Source: CAVUAT01 sp963739545 (GTDB lineage: Bacteria > Actinomycetota > Thermoleophilia > Solirubrobacterales > 70-9). From it: a DNA stretch of 64,000 nucleotides. This document shows, in pieces, positions 50,965 through 59,206 of the stretch; position 1 is the first letter of the stretch; each line of letters opens with the position of its first letter. The stretch is taken from assembly GCA_963739545.1 (NCBI GenBank), contig CAVUAT010000012.1, forward strand, positions 1 through 64,000, given 5' to 3'. The notes beneath the pieces are model-generated. The model worked only from the letters and a program-made list of their open reading frames with translations, did no database searches and was not told the DNA's origin. The translations under genes were made by a program, and so were the position numbers.

Positions 50965-51489
50965 CTAGTCCTCGGCGAGGATCCCGTACAGCTTGCGGCG
51001 GGTGTCGGCGAGGATCTCCAGGGCCTTGGCGGCCTGGGCCTCGTCGCCCGTCTTGGCGATCTGCATCAGCGCGCCTCGCAGGCGAAACGCCTCCGTGCGG
51101 AGCTGATGGTGGGGCGAGTCCTGATCCCCGTTCTCCCAAGGCTGCTTGCGCTCGCCTCGTTCGGCGACCGCCTTGCCGCCCGCCTCGGTCAGGGAGAAGA
51201 CCTTCTTTCCTTCGACCTCTTCCGCGGCGACCAGCCCCTCGTCCTCGAGCAGCTGGAGCGTCGGGTAGATCGAGCCGGCGCTCGGGCGCCAGCGTCCGCC
51301 GGTGCGCTCCTCGAGCTCGGTGATCATCTCGTAGCCGTGCATGCTTCGTTCGTCGAGCAGCGTCAGGATCGCGCTGCGGACGTCGCCGCGCTTGCGCCGG
51401 TGGCCGCGCGGCCCGTGGCCACGAGTCATCTCGCCGCTCCCGCAGCGGCCGCGGCCAGGATGGCGGCGGCCTCGTTGTGCGTTGTGCAT
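50965..51489 (-). CDS. PadR-family transcriptional regulator
   Basis: This 174-residue regulator has an Arg/Gly/His-rich N-terminus. The PadR winged helix (about 35-105) follows, with GDVRSAILTLLDERSMHGYEMI, RWRPSAGSIYPTLQLLEDEGLV and KKVFSLTEAG. A C-terminal helical dimerisation domain ends the protein. ATG at 51489 (GGAG 5 bp upstream) and ATG at 51429 (GGGAG 7 bp upstream) are both plausible starts; the upstream one keeps the basic leader common in this subfamily. A palindrome at 51522 is a candidate autoregulatory site. The regulated genes may include the adjacent dehydrogenase operon or DUF4234 gene. Confidence 0.85.
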   Translation of the reverse strand: MHNAQRGRRHPGRGRCGSGEMTRGHGPRGHRRKRGDVRSAILTLLDERSMHGYEMITELEERTGGRWRPSAGSIYPTLQLLEDEGLVAAEEVEGKKVFSLTEAGGKAVAERGERKQPWENGDQDSPHHQLRTEAFRLRGALMQIAKTGDEAQAAKALEILADTRRKLYGILAED

Positions 51490-51521
51490 CTGTTCTCCAT
51501 TCGCAATATCTCCATGTAACG

Positions 51522-51531
51522 CGATATATCG
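51522..51531. promoter_or_regulatory. Candidate PadR operator
   Basis: The AT-rich perfect palindrome CGATATATCG stands out in GC-rich DNA, 33 bp upstream of the longer PadR start. A partial copy (AATATC) lies 13 bp away. PadR repressors commonly bind ATAT-containing palindromes in their own promoters; this is inference from position and sequence. Confidence 0.5.
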
Positions 51532-51595
51532 TAACAGGTCGCGAACTGGAGGTCGCCCGCGGCGTGCGGGCGCTCGGCCGTCCCGACCCGATCTC

Positions 51596-52126
51596 TCAGT
51601 TCTGGGTCTCGGTCTGGATGTCTGCAGGGGCAGGCGTGGACGCGCGAGCCTGGGCCCCCTCCGCCGCCTGGAGGTGAGCGGGGGCGGACGCCGGATCGAG
51701 CGCCGGGTACTTCTTCCAGATCCCGTTGAGCTGGCTCTGCACGTAGGCGGGGATCGCGAGCCCCGCGAATCCGATGAACAGCATGGCGACGTAGAGTCCT
51801 GCGATCAGCCAGCCGCTTATCAGCGGCTCCTGGGCGATCTCCTGGGCCCGGCGGATGCGCGCGGTCGTGCGCCACCACGACACGAACGGCGGGACGATCA
51901 GCAGGAAGCCCAGCGTCGTCGCGAGCACCGAGAGCCAGGGCTTGGTCTTCGCCAGGTACTCGTTCTTGTAGACCACGCCGTAGTCGCGCAGCTCGCGGTT
52001 GATCCGGTAGTACCAGACCTGGGGATAGACGAGGAAGCCGAGCGTGAGGAGGAAGAACAGCACAACGAGGCCGGGCTCGCGCACCTTCGCCTCGGCGCCG
52101 TAAGCGTTGACCTCGTAGCTCGCCAT
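51596..52126 (-). CDS. DUF4234-family membrane protein
   Basis: This 176-residue protein has hydrophobic segments at about 21-41, 65-85 and 103-128. The DUF4234 hallmark PQVWYYRINRELRDYG follows the first helix. The C-terminal tail is Pro/Ala/Gln-rich and polar. Function unknown. It is divergent from the lyase gene at 52232 and lies downstream of no obvious operon partner. Confidence 0.78.
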   Translation of the reverse strand: MASYEVNAYGAEAKVREPGLVVLFFLLTLGFLVYPQVWYYRINRELRDYGVVYKNEYLAKTKPWLSVLATTLGFLLIVPPFVSWWRTTARIRRAQEIAQEPLISGWLIAGLYVAMLFIGFAGLAIPAYVQSQLNGIWKKYPALDPASAPAHLQAAEGAQARASTPAPADIQTETQN

Positions 52127-52231
52127 GCGGGACGAATCGTACGGTTTCACGACCCTGATGGCGCGTCGTTGGTGCCAGGGACGGCGGTCCCTATACCGTT
52201 CGGCTCCCCCGCAACCCGACCAGGAGCCTAA

Positions 52232-53287
52232 GTGAGAAACCCCCGCGACTTCTTCAAGCCGATGGCCCTCGACGCGCCCGAGCCTCTGCGCGAGATTCCC
52301 TTCGGCCCCTCCCGGATGATCCACTTCTTCGACGCCTCGAACGAGAAGATGGCGGCGAAGGTCCCGGACATGGCGAAGCAGGCTGACATCCTGCTCGGCA
52401 ACCTCGAGGACGCAGTTCCCGTCGAGAAGAAGGTCCCGGCCCGCGAGGGACTGATCAAGGTCGCCAAGGAGACCGACTTCGGCGACACGGGCCTCTGGAC
52501 CCGGGTCAACTCGCTCGAGAGCCCCTGGGTGCTCGACGACCTGACCCAGCTCGTGACCGAGATCGGCGACAAGCTCGACGTGATCATGGTCCCGAAGGTC
52601 GAGGGCCCGTGGGACATCCACTACGTCGACCGGCTGCTCGCCCAGCTCGAGGCCAAGGCCGGCCTGACGAAGCCGTTGCTCGTCCACGCGATCCTCGAGA
52701 CAGCGCAGGGCGTCACGAACCTGGAGGACATCGCGACCGCCAGCCCCCGGATGCAGGGAATGAGCTTCGGGCCCGCGGACCTCGCCGCGTCACGGCGGAT
52801 GAAGACCACCCGCGTCGGGGGAGGCCACCCGGGCTACCGCTCGATTGAGGACCCCGACCCCGACGACGCCGAGGCCCCCCGCGTCAGCGCCCAGCAGGAC
52901 CCCTGGCACTACTCGATCGCCCGCATGGTCGACGCCTGCACCGGCGCCGGGATCCTGCCGTTCTACGGCCCGTTCGGCGACATCAAGGACGTCGAGGGCT
53001 GCGAGACCCAGTTCCGCTCTGCCTTCCTGCTCGGCTGCGTCGGCGCGTGGTCGCTGCACCCCGTTCAGATCGAGATCGCCAAGAAGGTGTTCAGCCCGCC
53101 GCCGGACGAGGTGTTGTTCGCCAAGAAGGTGCTCGAAGCGATCCCCGACGGCAAGGGCGTCCACATGATCGACGGCAAGATGCAGGACGACGCCACCTGG
53201 AAGCAGTGCAAGGTGATGGTCGACCTGGCCGAGATGCTCGCGAAGAAGGATCCCGAGCTCGCCGAGGCCTACGAGATGAAGGGCTGA
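52232..53287 (+). CDS. mcl: L-malyl-CoA / beta-methylmalyl-CoA lyase (HpcH/HpaI family)
   Basis: This 351-residue CitE-like lyase splits beta-methylmalyl-CoA into glyoxylate and propionyl-CoA (and malyl-CoA into glyoxylate and acetyl-CoA). Motifs: ILLGNLEDAVP (Mg-binding Glu/Asp), WTRVNSLES, HAILETAQGV, MSFGPADLAAS. The long Asp-rich insert and the C-terminal extension are typical of Mcl1-type enzymes. The GTG start has AGGAG 5 bp upstream. It completes the ethylmalonyl-CoA set (ccr, ecm, dehydrogenase, hydratase, lyase) in this region. Confidence 0.9.
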   Translation: MRNPRDFFKPMALDAPEPLREIPFGPSRMIHFFDASNEKMAAKVPDMAKQADILLGNLEDAVPVEKKVPAREGLIKVAKETDFGDTGLWTRVNSLESPWVLDDLTQLVTEIGDKLDVIMVPKVEGPWDIHYVDRLLAQLEAKAGLTKPLLVHAILETAQGVTNLEDIATASPRMQGMSFGPADLAASRRMKTTRVGGGHPGYRSIEDPDPDDAEAPRVSAQQDPWHYSIARMVDACTGAGILPFYGPFGDIKDVEGCETQFRSAFLLGCVGAWSLHPVQIEIAKKVFSPPPDEVLFAKKVLEAIPDGKGVHMIDGKMQDDATWKQCKVMVDLAEMLAKKDPELAEAYEMKG

Positions 53288-53297
53288 GGCCCGGCTG

Positions 53298-53705
53298 TTG
53301 AGCGCGCCCTTTCGCTATCGCCAGCGAGTCCGCTACCACGAATGCGACCCGCAGGGCGTCGTCTTCAACTCCCACTACCTCGCCTACTTCGACGTCGCCC
53401 TGACCGAGCTCTGGCGCGAGGCCGGGGGCTATGACGAGATGATCGGCGACGGGACCGACATGGTCGTCGCTGAGGCCCGCGTCCGCTACCTGGCCCCGCT
53501 CGCGTTCGACGACGAGTTCGATGTCGCGATCGAGATCATCCGGCTGGGCGAGACCTCGATGGGCTCGAGCTTCGTGATCGAGCGGGCCGGCGAGGCCACC
53601 ACCGAGGGCGAGATGCGGCACGTCTTCGTGACCGCCCGCGAGGGCGCCAAGGCGCCGATCCCGCCCAACGTCCGCTCTGCTCTCGGCGCCTTCGCAGCTA
53701 GCTGA
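53298..53705 (+). CDS. 4HBT hotdog acyl-CoA thioesterase (YbgC/FadM-like)
   Basis: This 135-residue hotdog protein has RVRYHECDPQGVVFNSHYLAYFDVA, the YbgC/FadM signature with catalytic Asp17, and strands ending in FVTAREG. It hydrolyses acyl-CoA thioesters. TTG at 53298 is used; it follows the lyase by 10 bp, so the two are co-transcribed. It may salvage CoA from dead-end intermediates of the pathway. The last 8 bp overlap the convergent trpB stop. Confidence 0.86.
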   Translation: MSAPFRYRQRVRYHECDPQGVVFNSHYLAYFDVALTELWREAGGYDEMIGDGTDMVVAEARVRYLAPLAFDDEFDVAIEIIRLGETSMGSSFVIERAGEATTEGEMRHVFVTAREGAKAPIPPNVRSALGAFAAS

Positions 53706-55062
53706 GCGCCGGCGCCTCCGGGAGGCGCTCCAGCGCGGCCGCGAGCTCTGCCTCCGGCATGTCGAGGTCGGTGAGCTCGCCCGCGAGGTAGGCCGCGTAG
53801 GCGGACATGTCGAAATGACCGTGACCGCAGACATTGACGAGGATCACCCGCTCCTCGCCGGCCTGCTTCGCGGCCTCGGCTTCGTCGAAGACGGCTCTCA
53901 GCGCATGGGCGGGCTCGGGCGCGGGAATGACCCCCTCGCAGCGCGCGAAGCGCAGAGCGGCCTCGAAGGCGTCGGTCTGCTTCACGGCGACGGCGTCCAC
54001 GAGCCCCTCCTTGACCAGCGCGCTGACGCTCGGGGCATCGCCGTGATAGCGAAGGCCACCCGCGTGGACCGGAGGCGGGACGAAGTCGTGGCCCAGCGTG
54101 TACATCGGCATCAGCGGCGTCATGCCGACGGTGTCGCCGTAGTCGTAGGCGTAGCGGCCGCGGGTCAGGGTCGGGCAGGCGGCCGGCTCGGCGGCCACAA
54201 AGCGGGTCTTGGCCCCGTCGCGCAGGTTCTGGCGCAGGAACGGGAACGCGATCCCGGCGAAGTTCGAGCCGCCCCCCACACAGCCGACGACCACGTCGGG
54301 AGCCTCTCCGGCCAGCTCCATCTGCTTGATCGCCTCCTGGCCGACGACGGTCTGATGCAGGCAGACGTGGTTCAGCACCGAGCCCAGCGTGTAGTTGGTG
54401 TCCTCGGCACCCGCGGCGACCTCGACGGCCTCCGAGATCGCGATACCGAGGCTGCCCGAGCCGTGCTCCGCCTGTGAGCGCCCGGCTTCGGTCAGATCGG
54501 AGGGGCTGCGGTGCACGGTCCCGCCCCAGGCCTCGATCATCGCCCGCCGGTAGGGCTTCTGGTCGTAGCTGACGCCGACCATGAACACCTCGCATTCGAG
54601 TCCGAACATCTGGCAGGCGAGCGCCAGGGCCGAGCCCCACTGCCCCGCACCGGTCTCGGTGACGAGCTTGCGTATGCCCTCCTGCTTGTTGTAGTAGGCC
54701 TGAGGTACGGCCGAGTTCGGCTTGTGCGAGCCCGCCGGCGAGACCCCCTCGTACTTGTAATAGATGTGCGCCGGGGTATCGAGCTCTCGCTCGAGCCGGC
54801 GCGCCCGGAGCAGCGGCGTCGGCCGCCAGAGCCGGTAAATGTCGCGGACCTCGTCGGGGATCTCGATCTCGGGCTCGGTCGAGACCTCCTGCTCGATCAG
54901 CCCCATCGCGAAGATCGGCCTGAGGTCGTCAGGGCCGGCCGGCTCGCCGGTCTGCGGGCTGAGCGGCGGAGGTGGCGGGTCACCGGGAAGGTCGGCGATC
55001 AGGTTCAGCCAACTGGCCGGGATCTCCTCCTCGCCGAGCAGGAATTTCAGCGTCTCACCCAT
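53698..55062 (-). CDS. trpB: Tryptophan synthase beta chain, TrpB2 type
   Basis: This 454-residue PLP enzyme has the TrpB2 N-terminal extension (WLNLIADLP with Pro-rich loop, then RPTPLLRARRLE). The PLP lysine is in EGVSPAGSHKPNSA, and GTVHRSPSDL and GCVGGGSNFAG (phosphate loop) follow. TrpB2 uses indole and serine to make tryptophan and lacks the usual TrpA contacts. No trpA or other trp gene is adjacent, consistent with indole salvage or a stand-alone role. Confidence 0.93.
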   Translation of the reverse strand: MGETLKFLLGEEEIPASWLNLIADLPGDPPPPPLSPQTGEPAGPDDLRPIFAMGLIEQEVSTEPEIEIPDEVRDIYRLWRPTPLLRARRLERELDTPAHIYYKYEGVSPAGSHKPNSAVPQAYYNKQEGIRKLVTETGAGQWGSALALACQMFGLECEVFMVGVSYDQKPYRRAMIEAWGGTVHRSPSDLTEAGRSQAEHGSGSLGIAISEAVEVAAGAEDTNYTLGSVLNHVCLHQTVVGQEAIKQMELAGEAPDVVVGCVGGGSNFAGIAFPFLRQNLRDGAKTRFVAAEPAACPTLTRGRYAYDYGDTVGMTPLMPMYTLGHDFVPPPVHAGGLRYHGDAPSVSALVKEGLVDAVAVKQTDAFEAALRFARCEGVIPAPEPAHALRAVFDEAEAAKQAGEERVILVNVCGHGHFDMSAYAAYLAGELTDLDMPEAELAAALERLPEAPALS

Positions 55063-55174
55063 CGAAGGGCGATTCTATTCGCAGCTGGCCGAAGCGCTGC
55101 CTCAGAGTTCGAGCGTCGCCCTCGGTGAGAGGTACGGATTGACATTCCTGCCGCCCTCGGCGAGACTGAGACAA

Positions 55175-55873
55175 ATGTCACTAGGGGTGGACTCAGAGAC
55201 GGAGGCGACACTGGGTTCGGGGGAAGTGAGTGGACCCGGACCTGCCATTGTGCTGGTCGATAACGAGCCATTGACGCGCACTTTCTTGCGCCGACTGCTC
55301 GAAGGCGCCGGCTTCGACGTGAGGGCTGAAGCCGGGGACGCCGAGACCGCAATCGAGGTATGTGTGCGCGAGCGCCCCCGGCTTTGTCTGGTGGACCTCG
55401 ACATCGCCGGGAGGGGGCTCCGCGTCGTGCGCGAGGTCTCCCAGCAGGTTCCGGAGGCGCGGGTGGTCGTGCTGGCTGCGTCCCCGAATTCCCGTGATCT
55501 GATGGACGCGATCCGAGCGGGCGCCTCCGGCTATCTGGTCAAGAGCATGGACCCGAACCGGATCGCGCACGCCCTCCGCGGCGAGCTCGCCGGCGAGGCC
55601 GCTATCCCGCGCGTCCTGGTAACCGAGCTGGTCCGGGACCTGCAGACGCTCGGCCGGCACCGCGTAGTCGCAGGCAAGCACGGCCGCGTCGAGCTGACCA
55701 CCCGCGAGTGGGAGATCCTCGAGCTGATGTGCACCGGCCTCAGCGGGCCCAGCATCGCCGAGCGCCTCATGCTCTCCCCCGTCACGGTCCGGCGCCACAG
55801 AGCCGAAGCCGTGCGCAAGCTTGGGGTGCGGGATCGCGCGGAGGCGATCGCCCTGATGCAAGAGCGCCCTTAG
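55175..55873 (+). CDS. NarL/FixJ-type response regulator
   Basis: This 232-residue regulator has a receiver domain (about 25-140: IVLVDNEPLTRTFLRRLLEGAGF, phosphoacceptor Asp in RLCLVDLDIAG, and VVLAASPN). A LuxR-type HTH follows (about 165-228: LTTREWEILELMCTGLSGPSIAERL, then TVRRHRAEAVRKLGV). The start ATG at 55175 is weakly supported. No sensor kinase is adjacent, so the partner is unknown. Confidence 0.87.
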   Translation: MSLGVDSETEATLGSGEVSGPGPAIVLVDNEPLTRTFLRRLLEGAGFDVRAEAGDAETAIEVCVRERPRLCLVDLDIAGRGLRVVREVSQQVPEARVVVLAASPNSRDLMDAIRAGASGYLVKSMDPNRIAHALRGELAGEAAIPRVLVTELVRDLQTLGRHRVVAGKHGRVELTTREWEILELMCTGLSGPSIAERLMLSPVTVRRHRAEAVRKLGVRDRAEAIALMQERP

Positions 55874-55922
55874 GGCCACCGTAGACGGAAGACGGTGCGC
55901 ACCGGCTTCGTTTCTAGGAAGC

Positions 55923-56068
55923 ATGGCGCAAACCGACCTCGCGACCTCAGAAGCACCGTCGAACCAGGACGCTCACAGCGGCCAGATGGAACGGCTGGTG
56001 GGCGTCGGGGTCGGCTGGAAGCTGGGAGGTCAGGTCTTCGTTCAGGGCATTCGCCTCGCGATCTTACG
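55923..56068 (+). pseudogene. Truncated flippase (oligosaccharide/polysaccharide exporter) stub
   Basis: The first about 45 codons encode an N-terminus of the kind that begins polysaccharide flippases: MERLVGVGVGWKLGGQVFVQGIRLAI. AGGAAG lies upstream of the ATG. After that the reading frame leaves the family sequence and runs into the pckG end at 56083. The rest of the gene (about 400 residues) is gone. It looks like a deletion or rearrangement junction. Confidence 0.5.
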
Positions 56069-56082
56069 GCCTCCAGCGGAGG

Positions 56083-57960
56083 CTAGGAGAGGCGCTGCTT
56101 CAGCGCCTCGAGCTGCCCGCGAATCTCGGCGGGGAGGTCGTCGCCGAACTGGGCCAGGTGCTGCTCGATCTGCGGCAGCTGCGCCCGCAGCGGCTCCTCG
56201 TCGACGGTGAGCAGCTCGCTCATCGCATCCGGGGAGATCTCGAGCCCGTCGGTGTTGATCTCGCCGTCGGCGGGGAGCAGGCCGAGCGCCGAGTCGACGG
56301 TCTCTCCCTCGTCGTCGCAACGGCGGAAGACCCACTCGAGCACGCGGCTGTTCTCGCCGAACCCGGGCCAGAGGAACTTGCCGTCATCGTCCTTGCGGAA
56401 CCAGTTGACGTGGAAGACCTTCGGCAGGTCGGCGCCCTCGCGATTGCCGACCGTGAGCCAGTGCTCGAAGTAGTCGGCCATGTTGTAGCCGCAGAACGGG
56501 AGCATCGCCATCGGGTCGAAGCGGAGCTTGCCCACCTCGCCGGCCTGGGCGGCCGTCGTCTCGGACGACATGACCGCGCCGGTGAAGACGCCGTGCTGCC
56601 AGTCGCGGCACTCGAAGACGAGCGGCACCACGGTGGAGCGGCGACCCCCGAACAGGAAGGCGTCGATCGGGACGCCGGCGGGGTCCTCCCACTCGGCGGC
56701 GATCGACGGGCACTGCGACGCCGGGGTCGTGAAGCGGGCGTTCGGATGGGCGGCGGGCTCATCGGAGTCCTGAGTCCACTCGTCGCCCTTCCAGTCGATC
56801 GCGCGGTCCGGCGGCTGGCCGGTCATGCCCTCCCACCAGACGTCGCCCTCGGTCTCGGCGGTGTTGGTGAAGATCGTGTTGCGCTCGATGGTCGCCATCG
56901 CGTTCGGGTTCGTCTTGTGGCCGGTGCCCGGCGCGACGCCGAAGAACCCTGCCTCGGGGTTGACGGCGTAGAGCTTGCCGTCGTCGCCGAACTTCATCCA
57001 GGCGATGTCGTCGCCGACGGTTTCGACCTTCCAGTCGGGGAGGGTCGGGATGAGCATCGCGAGGTTGGTCTTACCGCACGCCGACGGGAAAGCGCCCGCG
57101 ACGTACTTGACCTCGTCCTCGGGCGAGGTCAGCTTCAAGATCAGCATGTGCTCGGCGAGCCAGCCCTCGTCGTGCGCCATGACGGAGGCGATGCGCAGGG
57201 CGAAGCACTTCTTGCCGAGCAACGCGTTGCCGCCGTAACCCGAGCCGTACGACCAGATCTCGCGCGTCTCGGGGTAGTGGACGATGTACTTCTCCTCGTT
57301 GCAGGGCCACGGCACGTCCTGCCCGCCATCGGCCAGCGGCGCGCCAACCGTGTGGACGCATGGGACGAACTCGCCGTCGGAGCCGAGCGCGTCGAGGGCC
57401 TTGGCCCCGACGCGGGTCATGATCCGCATCGAGACGGCGACGTAGGCCGAGTCGGTCAGCTGCACGCCCACATGGGAGATCGGGGAGCCGAGCGGGCCCA
57501 TCGAGAAGGGCACCACGTACATGGTTCGTCCCACCATCGAGCCCTTGAACAGCGGCTTGAGCTCGGCGCGCATCTCGTCGGGCGCGCGCCAGTTGTTCGT
57601 CGGGCCGGCGTCCTCCTCACGCTCGGAGCAGATGAAGGTGCGGTCCTCGACGCGTGCGACGTCCTTGGGCGAGGAGCGCGCGAGGTAGGAGTTGGGCCGC
57701 TTGGCCTCTGAGAGGCGCTCGAACGTGCCTGCGTCGATTAGCTCCTGAGCGAGGCGGTCGTACTCCTCAGCCGAGCCGTCGCACCAGTGGATGGAGTCGG
57801 GCTTTGTCAGCTCGGCGATCTCCTGGACCCACTCGGTCAGCTTGGCGTTGTCGGTCAGCGTCTGTGCGGCGGCGGCGGTCTCGCTCACGTGGTCAGTCAG
57901 CTCCTTGATCGGCAGATTCGATGGATAGGGCTCCCCTCCCAGGGCGAGGGATGTTGCCAC
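56083..57960 (-). CDS. pckG: Phosphoenolpyruvate carboxykinase (GTP)
   Basis: PckG converts oxaloacetate to phosphoenolpyruvate with GTP, starting gluconeogenesis. This 625-residue enzyme has the GTP-type features: HWCDGSAEEY, the hyper-reactive-Cys P-loop AFPSACGKTNLAM at 290-302, the YGSGYGGNALLGKKCFALR lid, GDDIAWM and SMGPLGSPISHVGVQ. Length is normal. GTG starts the gene. A short hairpin (GCCTCC/GGAGGC) overlaps the stop. It lets C4 acids made by the ethylmalonyl-CoA pathway enter gluconeogenesis. Confidence 0.96.
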   Translation of the reverse strand: MATSLALGGEPYPSNLPIKELTDHVSETAAAAQTLTDNAKLTEWVQEIAELTKPDSIHWCDGSAEEYDRLAQELIDAGTFERLSEAKRPNSYLARSSPKDVARVEDRTFICSEREEDAGPTNNWRAPDEMRAELKPLFKGSMVGRTMYVVPFSMGPLGSPISHVGVQLTDSAYVAVSMRIMTRVGAKALDALGSDGEFVPCVHTVGAPLADGGQDVPWPCNEEKYIVHYPETREIWSYGSGYGGNALLGKKCFALRIASVMAHDEGWLAEHMLILKLTSPEDEVKYVAGAFPSACGKTNLAMLIPTLPDWKVETVGDDIAWMKFGDDGKLYAVNPEAGFFGVAPGTGHKTNPNAMATIERNTIFTNTAETEGDVWWEGMTGQPPDRAIDWKGDEWTQDSDEPAAHPNARFTTPASQCPSIAAEWEDPAGVPIDAFLFGGRRSTVVPLVFECRDWQHGVFTGAVMSSETTAAQAGEVGKLRFDPMAMLPFCGYNMADYFEHWLTVGNREGADLPKVFHVNWFRKDDDGKFLWPGFGENSRVLEWVFRRCDDEGETVDSALGLLPADGEINTDGLEISPDAMSELLTVDEEPLRAQLPQIEQHLAQFGDDLPAEIRGQLEALKQRLS

Positions 57961-58002
57961 AACGTCACACCGGAGCGCGGCTTGTAGGGTTCGCCGCCGC
58001 TC

Positions 58003-59205
58003 GTGCGCTTCTACGAATTCGAGAGCCGCCGCATCGTCGAGATGGCCGGGATCCCGGTCACTGCGTACGGGTTCGCGAAGACGGCGGCCGAGGCGCGCGA
58101 GGCCGCGGAGCGGATCGGCGGCTCGACCGTGATCAAGTCACAGGTGCTGACGGGCGGCCGCATGAAGGCTGGAGGCGTCAAGTTCGCCGACTCCCCTGAG
58201 GAGGCCGAGGCGCACGCGGCCGAGATCCTCGAACTCGAGATCGGCGGCCACATGCCGGTCGGCGTGCTCGTCGACCCCAAGGCCAAGGTCGAGCAGGAGT
58301 ACTACGCGGCGGTCCTATGGGACGGCCGCGCGAAGCGCCCGATGATGCTGTTCAGCGACATGGGAGGCATCGACATCGAGCAGGTCGCCGAGGAGCACCC
58401 CGACCACGTCGGCCGCGGGCACCTCTCGAACCTCCATCCGATCCCCGACTTCCGCGCCAAGGAGGTGGCCGCCGCGGCAGGCGGCCTGACCGGCCGCGAG
58501 CTGACGCGCGCTACGCCGATCCTGGCTCGCCTGGCCCAGCTGCAGCGTGACTGCGACATGACCCTGGCCGAGATCAACCCCGTCGCACGGCTCACCGATG
58601 GCTCGTTCGTTGCCTTGGACGCCCACATGGAGATGGAGGACGAGGCCGTCGGGCGACACAAGAAGATGCTCACCGAGATCGGCGTCGAGCTCGACGAGCC
58701 GCGCGAGCTCTACGAGCCCTCCGAGTTCGAGCGCAACGTCAAGGCGATCGACGAGGCCGACCATCGCGGCGTCATCCAGGGCAAGGACCACGGTTTCGAG
58801 GGGAACATCGGCCTCGTGATCGGGGCCGGCGGCGGCTCACTGACCCTTACCGACGCCGTCCGCAGCCAGGGCGGCAAGCCGGCCAACTACGCCGAGATCG
58901 GCGGCAACCCGTCGGTCGCCAAGTCCAAGGGCCTCGCGATGGAGGTCCTGAAGAAGGACGGCGTCGAGAAGATCGCGGTGATGATGTCGATCGTCTCCAA
59001 CACCCGCGTCGACATCGTCGCCCGCGGCGTCATTGCGGCCTGCCTCGCGCTCGGAAAGGACCCCGCTGAGACGATCGCTGTGTTCCGGATCCCGGGCGCC
59101 TGGGAGGACGAGGGCGCGAAGGTGCTCGGCAAGTACGGGATCGAGTTCCGCGACCGCAATACGTCGATGTGGGAAGCGGCGGGCGAAGCCGTCGCCAAGG
59201 TCTGA
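58003..59205 (+). CDS. sucC: Succinyl-CoA synthetase-type ligase, beta subunit
   Basis: This 400-residue ATP-grasp subunit has FYEFESRRIVEMAGIPV, the KSQVLTGGRMKAGGVKFADSP loop, and MTLAEINPV in the first part. The flavodoxin-like CoA-ligase domain (ANYAEIGGNP, SNTRVDIVARGVI) follows. It pairs with the alpha subunit one base after its stop. Succinate is the default substrate; malate cannot be excluded, since MtkA-type malate-CoA ligases share this fold and ecm/mcl pathway genes are near. The GTG start lies 42 bp from the divergent pckG. Confidence 0.88.
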   Translation: MRFYEFESRRIVEMAGIPVTAYGFAKTAAEAREAAERIGGSTVIKSQVLTGGRMKAGGVKFADSPEEAEAHAAEILELEIGGHMPVGVLVDPKAKVEQEYYAAVLWDGRAKRPMMLFSDMGGIDIEQVAEEHPDHVGRGHLSNLHPIPDFRAKEVAAAAGGLTGRELTRATPILARLAQLQRDCDMTLAEINPVARLTDGSFVALDAHMEMEDEAVGRHKKMLTEIGVELDEPRELYEPSEFERNVKAIDEADHRGVIQGKDHGFEGNIGLVIGAGGGSLTLTDAVRSQGGKPANYAEIGGNPSVAKSKGLAMEVLKKDGVEKIAVMMSIVSNTRVDIVARGVIAACLALGKDPAETIAVFRIPGAWEDEGAKVLGKYGIEFRDRNTSMWEAAGEAVAKV

Positions 59206-59206
59206 C

